Shown: positions 8,834-11,697 of the stretch, in pieces
How positions within the stretch are numbered: the stretch's first letter is position 1
Layout of the letters: each line of letters begins with the position of its first letter
From: CAZIWJ01 sp964542855
GTDB taxonomy: Bacteria; Bacteroidota; Bacteroidia; Cytophagales; Cyclobacteriaceae
Direction of reading: 5' to 3'
DNA length: 11,697 nt
Assembly: GCA_964542855.1 (NCBI GenBank)
Contig: CAZIWJ010000108.1
Location: 1-11,697 of the forward strand
Notes under the pieces: model-generated
What the model saw: the letters and a program-made list of their open reading frames with translations, nothing else
What the model was told of the DNA's origin: nothing
Database searches by the model: none
Position numbers and translations under genes: made by a program

Positions 8834-9409
8834 TTAAGCTTCTTGCTTTTCTACTTGCATGTAGTTCAGTTCAACCGGCGTATTTCTGCCGAATATCTTA
8901 ACCATCACTTTCAGCTTTTTCCGTTCTTCGAAAATTTCTTCAACGTTACCAACGAAACCGCTGAAAGGACCGTCCATAACTTTCACTTCTTCACCCATTA
9001 CAAAAGGTGTTTCTAACTGCTCTTCATCCTCATCAACCTCACCAATTTTACCCAGTATCCGGTTTACCTCACTTTCGCGAAGGGGTATGGGCACCCGGTT
9101 CTTGGCACTTTTGCCTCCCTGCTGATCTTCTGCCCCGAGAAAGCCAATTACGCTAGGCACACTGAGTATGGTATGATAAGCCTCACCATGCTCGAGATCT
9201 GCGTGAACGAGTACGTATCCCGGAAAAAAGTTTCTTTCGCGCACCCGCTTCTTGCCGTTGCGCATTTCAAAAACCTTTTCGGCGGGTATAAGCACATCAG
9301 AAACATAATCATTCAGGTTTTGGCGCTGAATTTCTGTTTCCAGATAGGCCTTTACTTTTTTCTCCTGCCCACTGATTGCCCTTACTACGTACCATTTGTT
9401 TTCAGCCAT
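8834..9409 (-). CDS. nusG: transcription termination/antitermination factor NusG
   Basis: NusG binds the clamp helices of beta', promotes processive elongation, and links RNA polymerase to Rho or to ribosomal protein S10. The protein has 191 residues. The N-terminal domain (about 1-120) opens with KWYVVRAISGQEKKVKAYLE and contains RNFFPGYVLV (59-68), the polymerase-binding core. The segment around 92-120 (including GKSAKNRVPIPLRESEVNRI) and the acidic linker (EVDEDEE, 124-130) precede the C-terminal KOW domain (about 137-187; GEEVKVMDGPFSGFVG). It lies 14 nt after secE and 13 nt before rplK, in the conserved secE-nusG-rplK arrangement. No oddities seen. Confidence 0.97.
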   Translation of the reverse strand: MAENKWYVVRAISGQEKKVKAYLETEIQRQNLNDYVSDVLIPAEKVFEMRNGKKRVRERNFFPGYVLVHADLEHGEAYHTILSVPSVIGFLGAEDQQGGKSAKNRVPIPLRESEVNRILGKIGEVDEDEEQLETPFVMGEEVKVMDGPFSGFVGNVEEIFEERKKLKVMVKIFGRNTPVELNYMQVEKQEA

Positions 9410-9423
9410 AACTACTGCTTACA

Positions 9424-9615
9424 CTAAAGCTCTTCGTAAAACCAACGCATTACGTTTTCAAATCCAAGGTCGATCACTCCAATCAGCAATGCAAAAATCA
9501 GGGAAGCTATCAGTACCAGGAACGAACTCTTCTGCAAAGAAGCGTACGAAGGCCAGGTAACCCTGTCGCGCATTTCAGACAGCGAATCACTGATAAATAT
9601 TCTTAATTTTTCCAT
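9424..9615 (-). CDS. secE: preprotein translocase subunit SecE
   Basis: SecE is the small inner-membrane clamp of the SecYEG channel. With ATG at 9615 the product has 63 residues: a short amphipathic N-terminal region carrying the conserved EMRDRVTWPSYASL segment (14-27), then one transmembrane helix at about 31-52 (SSFLVLIASLIFALLIGVID), then a short tail. This is the usual one-helix form. A longer open frame begins with GTG at 9657, but its first 14 codons would lie mostly inside tRNA-Trp (9633-9705). ATG at 9615 leaves 17 nt after the tRNA 3' end and fits the family. The gene ends 14 nt before nusG. Confidence 0.95.
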   Translation of the reverse strand: MEKLRIFISDSLSEMRDRVTWPSYASLQKSSFLVLIASLIFALLIGVIDLGFENVMRWFYEEL

Positions 9616-9632
9616 CTTCTGTCTGTTAGTAG

Positions 9633-9705
9633 CACGGGCGGTAAGATTCGAACTCACGACCTACGGTTTTGGAGACCGTTGCTCTACCAGCTGAGCTACG
9701 CCCGT
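9633..9705 (-). tRNA. tRNA-Trp, anticodon CCA
   Basis: The 73-nt cloverleaf begins ACGGGCG at 9705 and closes with CGCCCGT plus discriminator G at 9633. The D arm is GTAGCTCAGCTGGTAGAGC. The anticodon stem ACGGT/ACCGT encloses loop CTCCAAA with anticodon CCA. The T loop is TTCGAAT. A1-U72 with G73 is normal for bacterial tRNA-Trp. The 3' CCA is not encoded. It lies between tuf and secE on the same strand, so it is probably cut out of the common transcript. Confidence 0.97.
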
Positions 9706-9711
9706 AGAAAA

Positions 9712-9740
9712 GAAAGCAGAGTACAAATGCACTCTGTTTC
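9712..9740 (-). terminator. terminator-like hairpin just upstream of tRNA-Trp
   Basis: On the minus strand GAAACAGAGT (9740-9731) pairs with ACTCTG-C-TTTC (9722-9712), giving about 10 bp with one bulged C around an 8-nt loop. The 3' arm runs into TTTTCT, which touches the tRNA-Trp 5' end. The U run is interrupted by C, so it would be a weak or partial intrinsic terminator, or alternatively a guide for tRNA 5' processing. It could lower expression of secE-nusG relative to tuf (inference). Confidence 0.4.
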
Positions 9741-9759
9741 CTGTAATGTGTAATAGCAA

Positions 9760-9777
9760 ATCCGGCCGAAGCCGGAT
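9760..9777 (-). other. stable UUCG-tetraloop hairpin downstream of tuf
   Basis: ATCCGGC, loop TTCG, GCCGGAT form a perfect 7-bp stem with a C(UUCG)G tetraloop, one of the most stable RNA hairpins known. It begins 23 nt after the tuf stop. Flanking AGC/GCT can add three pairs across a 2-nt bulge. Only TTTGCTATT follows, so termination should be weak. Protection of the tuf mRNA 3' end after cleavage at the tRNA is a plausible role. Confidence 0.55.
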
Positions 9778-9800
9778 GCTGTGGTATTAGTATAAATTTC

Positions 9801-10988
9801 TTACTCTACAATTTCCGTTACCTGGCCAGCACCTACGGTTCTACCACCTTCACGGATGGCAAAGCGCAATCCTTTTTCCATGGCAACCGGGCTAATCAGT
9901 TCAACGTCAATTGTTACGTTATCACCAGGCATTACCATTTTCACGTCATCAGGAAGTGAAATTTCACCGGTAACATCGGTTGTACGGAAATAGAACTGGG
10001 GACGGTATTTCTTGAAGAACGGAGTGTGGCGACCGCCTTCTTCCTTACTCAGTACGTATACCTCGGCCTTAAACTTGGCGTGCGGGGTAACTGTACCGGG
10101 CTTGGCAATAACCATTCCTCGTTTTACCTGAGTTTTTTCAATACCACGGAGCAGCAAACCTACGTTGTCGCCAGCTTCGCCGCGGTCCAGAATTTTGCGG
10201 AACATTTCCACACCAGTAATGGTAGATTTCATGTTTTCCGCACCCATTCCCATAATTTCAACCGGATCGCCCGAGTTGATTACTCCACGCTCAATACGAC
10301 CGGTAGCCACAGTACCCCGACCCGTAATTGTAAAGATATCTTCAACCGGCATCAGGAAGTCTTTATCAATTAGTCGCTCAGGAAGCGGGATGTAGTCATC
10401 TACAGCCTGCATTAATTCCTCAACTTTTTCAACCCACTTGGCATCGCCGTTCAGGGCGCCAAGGGCCGAACCCTGAATAACAGGGATGTCGTCGCCAGGA
10501 AAGTCGTAGAAGCCTAACAGCTCTCGAACTTCCATTTCAACCAGTTCTAACAATTCTTCATCATCAACAAGATCAACCTTGTTCATGAAACATACAATCG
10601 CCGGTACACCCACCTGACGGGCCAGCAGAATGTGCTCGCGTGTCTGGGGCATAGGGCCATCAGTGGCTGCAACAACCAGGATGGCACCATCCATCTGTGC
10701 AGCACCCGTTACCATGTTTTTTACATAGTCGGCGTGACCCGGGCAGTCGACGTGTGCGTAGTGACGGTTCTCCGTCTGGTACTCTACGTGTGCCGTATTA
10801 ATAGTGATACCACGCTCCTTCTCCTCAGGGGCGTTGTCAATGGTAGCAAAGTCACGCAACTCTGCAAAACCCTTATTAGCCAACACGGTAGTGATGGCAG
10901 CGGTCAATGTTGTTTTTCCGTGGTCAACGTGACCGATAGTACCAATATTTACGTGCGGTTTGGAGCGGTCAAAGGTTTCCTTAGCCAT
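9801..10988 (-). CDS. tuf: translation elongation factor Tu (EF-Tu)
   Basis: EF-Tu is the GTPase that delivers aminoacyl-tRNA to the ribosomal A site. The protein has 395 residues, full length. G-domain motifs are all present: G1 GHVDHGKT (19-26), switch I GITIN with Thr62, G3 DCPGH (81-85) with the catalytic His85, G4 NKVD (136-139) and G5 GSAL (173-176). Domain 2 begins near PVEDIFTITGRGTVATGRIE, and domain 3 ends with GGRTVGAGQVTEIVE. ATG at 10988 is preceded by an AT-rich 65-nt spacer after tRNA-Thr, with no good promoter or Shine-Dalgarno sequence, so tuf is probably read through from the tRNA promoter. Two hairpins follow the stop. Whether a second tuf copy exists elsewhere cannot be seen here. 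Confidence 0.98.
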   Translation of the reverse strand: MAKETFDRSKPHVNIGTIGHVDHGKTTLTAAITTVLANKGFAELRDFATIDNAPEEKERGITINTAHVEYQTENRHYAHVDCPGHADYVKNMVTGAAQMDGAILVVAATDGPMPQTREHILLARQVGVPAIVCFMNKVDLVDDEELLELVEMEVRELLGFYDFPGDDIPVIQGSALGALNGDAKWVEKVEELMQAVDDYIPLPERLIDKDFLMPVEDIFTITGRGTVATGRIERGVINSGDPVEIMGMGAENMKSTITGVEMFRKILDRGEAGDNVGLLLRGIEKTQVKRGMVIAKPGTVTPHAKFKAEVYVLSKEEGGRHTPFFKKYRPQFYFRTTDVTGEISLPDDVKMVMPGDNVTIDVELISPVAMEKGLRFAIREGGRTVGAGQVTEIVE

Positions 10989-11053
10989 GTCAGTAAATAA
11001 TTCTCAATTAATGTTAACCTATTAAACTATTATTAAGCTTTAATTCAGTTTAG

Positions 11054-11125
11054 AGCCGATGACGGGAATTGAACCCGTGACCCCGTCCTTACCAAGGACG
11101 TACTCTACCTCTGAGCTACATCGGC
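11054..11125 (-). tRNA. tRNA-Thr, anticodon GGT
   Basis: The 72-nt cloverleaf starts GCCGATG at 11125 and closes with CATCGGC and discriminator T at 11054. The anticodon stem CGTCC/GGACG encloses TTGGTAA, with GGT at 11093-11091. The T loop is TTCAATT. CCA is not encoded. It is the last tRNA before tuf, the same position and anticodon as thrT before tufB in E. coli. Confidence 0.97.
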
Positions 11126-11129
11126 CTGC

Positions 11130-11175
11130 AATAAAAACAACGGGTGCAATACTTATTGCGATTGTTATTTTTATT
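11130..11175 (-). other. AT-rich imperfect stem between tRNA-Gly and tRNA-Thr
   Basis: Nearly the whole spacer can fold. AATAAAAA pairs with TTTTTATT (8 bp), then CAA with TTG across a 3-nt bulge, then an inner GCAAT/ATTGC hairpin with a 4-nt loop. The minus strand order is AATAAAAA, TAA, CAA, TC, GCAAT, AAGT, ATTGC, ACCCG, TTG, TTTTTATT. A spacer stem between two tRNAs is most simply an entry or spacing signal for RNase processing. The outer stem is A-U only, so stability is uncertain. Confidence 0.35.
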
Positions 11176-11185
11176 AGCCTGAATG

Positions 11186-11258
11186 AGCGGGCGACGAGGA
11201 TCGAACCCGCGACCTGCAGCTTGGAAGGCTGCCGCTCTACCAGCTGAGCTACACCCGC
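11186..11258 (-). tRNA. tRNA-Gly, anticodon TCC
   Basis: The 73-nt cloverleaf starts GCGGGTG at 11258 and closes with CGCCCGC (one G-U pair) and discriminator T at 11186. The anticodon stem GCAGC/GCTGC encloses CTTCCAA, with TCC at 11225-11223. The T loop is TTCGATC. CCA is not encoded. It is 16 nt after tRNA-Tyr and 60 nt before tRNA-Thr. Confidence 0.97.
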
Positions 11259-11274
11259 TTATTATTAAGCATTG

Positions 11275-11357
11275 TGGGGAGAGCAGGATTCGAACCTACG
11301 AAGGCATACGCCAGCAGATTTACAGTCTGCCCCAGTTGGCCGCTTTGGTATCTCCCC
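11275..11357 (-). tRNA. tRNA-Tyr, anticodon GTA
   Basis: An 83-nt class II tRNA with a long variable arm (GGC, GTAT, GCC stem-loop). The acceptor GGGGAGA at 11357 pairs with TCTCCCC, and the discriminator is A at 11275. The anticodon stem GCAGA/TCTGC encloses CTGTAAA, with GTA at 11323-11321. The T loop is TTCGAAT. CCA is not encoded. It is the first structural RNA of the operon, 16 nt downstream of the leader U tract. Confidence 0.97.
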
Positions 11358-11373
11358 AACTGTATTTTCATGT

Positions 11374-11422
11374 AAAAAAAACCATTGAAGTCCAAGTTTA
11401 CTAGTGTCTTGTCTTTCAATGG
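11374..11422 (-). terminator. leader intrinsic terminator / attenuator candidate
   Basis: On the minus strand CCATTGAA (11422-11415) and TTCAATGG (11389-11382) form a perfect 8-bp inverted repeat 25 nt apart. Inside it CAAG and CTTG can add 4 bp. The 3' arm is followed at once by eight T residues (11381-11374). This has the form of a rho-independent terminator, yet it lies between the operon promoter and the first tRNA. The predicted transcription start is about 11420-11424, so the 5' arm would be the very first bases of the RNA. The large loop and AU-rich stem make efficiency uncertain. Confidence 0.55.
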
Positions 11423-11427
11423 AATTG

Positions 11428-11458
11428 CAAAAGTACGTTACTTTTTAAATTTATCAAA
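11428..11458 (-). promoter_or_regulatory. Bacteroidota-type promoter of the tRNA-tuf operon
   Basis: The minus strand has TTTG (11458-11455), a 19-bp spacer, then TACTTTTG (11435-11428). This matches the Bacteroidota consensus of TTTG near -33 and TAnnTTTG near -7 at every fixed position, with spacing in the normal range. It lies about 70 bp before the tRNA-Tyr 5' end. It is the only convincing promoter in the window and probably drives the tRNAs, tuf and some or all of secE to rpoC. Confidence 0.75.
11429..11445. promoter_or_regulatory. palindrome covering the -7 box, AAAAGTA-CGT-TACTTTT
   Basis: A 7+3+7 perfect inverted repeat is centred at 11437. Its minus-strand half is the -7 box of the operon promoter. 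Its plus-strand half (TACTTTTT, 11439-11446) is one base off a -7 box pointing the other way, with TTTC 21 bp upstream (11414-11417). It could be a dimeric repressor site or a pair of overlapping divergent promoters. It may also be chance in AT-rich DNA. Confidence 0.35.
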
Positions 11459-11461
11459 TAT

Positions 11462-11587
11462 ATGGTGAAAAAATTGACCGGGATTTTCAGTATTGCCTTA
11501 GTTTTTACCCGAATGGATGTATTGCCAACTGATGTGGCTTATTTTCAGCAAAATATCAAAACTGGTATAGATCCAACAGGCCAATAG
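11462..11587 (+). CDS. possible small ORF, 41 residues, signal-peptide-like N-terminus
   Basis: The frame opens with ATG at 11462 and closes with TAG at 11587. The N-terminus MVKKLTGIFSIALVFT has the basic-then-hydrophobic form of a Sec signal sequence, followed by RMDVLPTDVAYFQQ and a polar end, NIKTGIDPTGQ. I do not recognise a family. It lies divergent from the tRNA-tuf operon, 4 bp beyond that operon's -33 box, and has no clear ribosome binding site. Options are a short secreted or membrane peptide, the decayed 5' end of a longer exported-protein gene, or chance. Length alone gives little support; the signal-like start and the candidate divergent -7 box are the only arguments for it. Confidence 0.3.
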   Translation: MVKKLTGIFSIALVFTRMDVLPTDVAYFQQNIKTGIDPTGQ

Positions 11588-11620
11588 CTGCACGGCTCGT
11601 GAAAGACTGCATTTGATTGT
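11588..11620. other. short unassigned spacer
   Basis: Between the small ORF and the tandem repeat I see only a 4-bp CACG/CGTG stem with a 3-nt loop. It is too weak to call a terminator. With the neighbouring entries this accounts for the 340 bases right of tRNA-Tyr: leader, promoter, possible small ORF, this spacer and the repeat. Confidence 0.4.
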
Positions 11621-11697
11621 ATCCCCTCCAGGTATTTCTTCGCCCCTCCAGGTATTTCTTCGCCCCTCCAGGTATTTCTTCGCCCCTCCAGGTATTT
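11621..11697. repeat. perfect 20-bp tandem repeat running off the right edge
   Basis: The unit CGCCCCTCCAGGTATTTCTT starts at 11641, 11661 and 11681 with no mismatch; the last copy is cut by the window after 17 bases. A further copy at 11621 differs only in its first two bases (AT for CG) and marks the left boundary. No spacers occur, so this is not a CRISPR array. The unit is more GC-rich than the DNA beside it. Because 20 is not a multiple of 3, successive copies pass through all reading frames, and none of the six contains a stop. Total copy number is unknown. Confidence 0.95.

Noticed and set aside
9616..9657. GTG-started N-terminal extension of SecE (14 extra residues)
   Set aside because: Most of it overlaps the 3' half of tRNA-Trp, and the family start fits ATG at 9615.
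9729..9761. Internal promoter ahead of tRNA-Trp/secE (TTTG then TGCATTTG)
   Set aside because: The -7 match lacks the conserved A, the spacer of 25 bp is too long, and the -7 candidate lies in the hairpin loop.
10989..11053. Separate promoter directly upstream of tuf
   Set aside because: The spacer is AT-rich but has no TAnnTTTG box or correctly spaced TTTG. Read-through from the tRNA promoter explains expression.
11059..11404. Plus-strand open frames across the tRNA cluster (starting MTGIEPVTPSL and MSGRRGSNPRP)
   Set aside because: These are antisense translations of tRNA genes, a well-known source of false proteins. The tRNA cloverleaves fully explain the sequence.
11545..11697. Minus-strand frame open from the right edge to TGA at 11547-11545
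   Set aside because: Two thirds of its apparent openness comes from repeat units that have no stop in any frame. The rest shows no recognisable protein pattern and no start is visible.
11621..11697. CRISPR array
   Set aside because: The 20-bp units are directly adjacent with no spacers, and no cas gene is present.

Overview
The window is a housekeeping transcription-translation locus of a member of the Bacteroidota, most likely the Cytophagia/Cytophagales. This rests on three things. RpoB, RpoC, NusG and EF-Tu read as Bacteroidota-like proteins. Start codons are not preceded by clear Shine-Dalgarno sequences. The only convincing promoter has the Bacteroidota form (TTTG, 19-bp spacer, TAnnTTTG). 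The genus cannot be named from the sequence alone.

Every recognised gene lies on the minus strand, so the locus reads right to left: promoter (about 11428-11458), terminator-like leader hairpin, tRNA-Tyr(GTA), tRNA-Gly(TCC), tRNA-Thr(GGT), tuf, tRNA-Trp(CCA), secE, nusG, rplK, rplA, rplJ, rplL, rpoB and rpoC. rpoC runs off the left edge; 858 of its codons are visible. The order matches the classical tufB-secE-nusG-rplKAJL-rpoBC cluster, with tRNA-Tyr, -Gly and -Thr ahead of tuf as in E. coli and tRNA-Trp between tuf and secE. The products supply translation elongation (EF-Tu, four tRNAs, the L1 and L11 stalk proteins, the L10/L12 stalk), protein export (SecE), and transcription with its coupling to translation (NusG, RpoB, RpoC).

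From secE to rplL the genes are packed tightly (2-44 nt gaps). The longer gaps hold RNA structure: a leader stem with a U8 tract, an AT-rich stem between tRNA-Gly and tRNA-Thr, two hairpins (one with a UUCG loop) between tuf and tRNA-Trp, a pair of hairpins with interchangeable arms between rplL and rpoB, and a small hairpin between rpoB and rpoC. rpoB appears to start with TTG.

The right end (11358-11697) has no recognisable conserved gene. It holds the operon promoter, a palindrome over its -7 box, a possible divergent 41-codon ORF with a signal-peptide-like N-terminus, and a perfect 20-bp tandem repeat that continues past the window edge. I see no defence system, mobile element, CRISPR array or other new multi-gene system. 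The noteworthy points are regulatory structures, the L10 stalk repeats, and the repeat/ORF region at the right edge.
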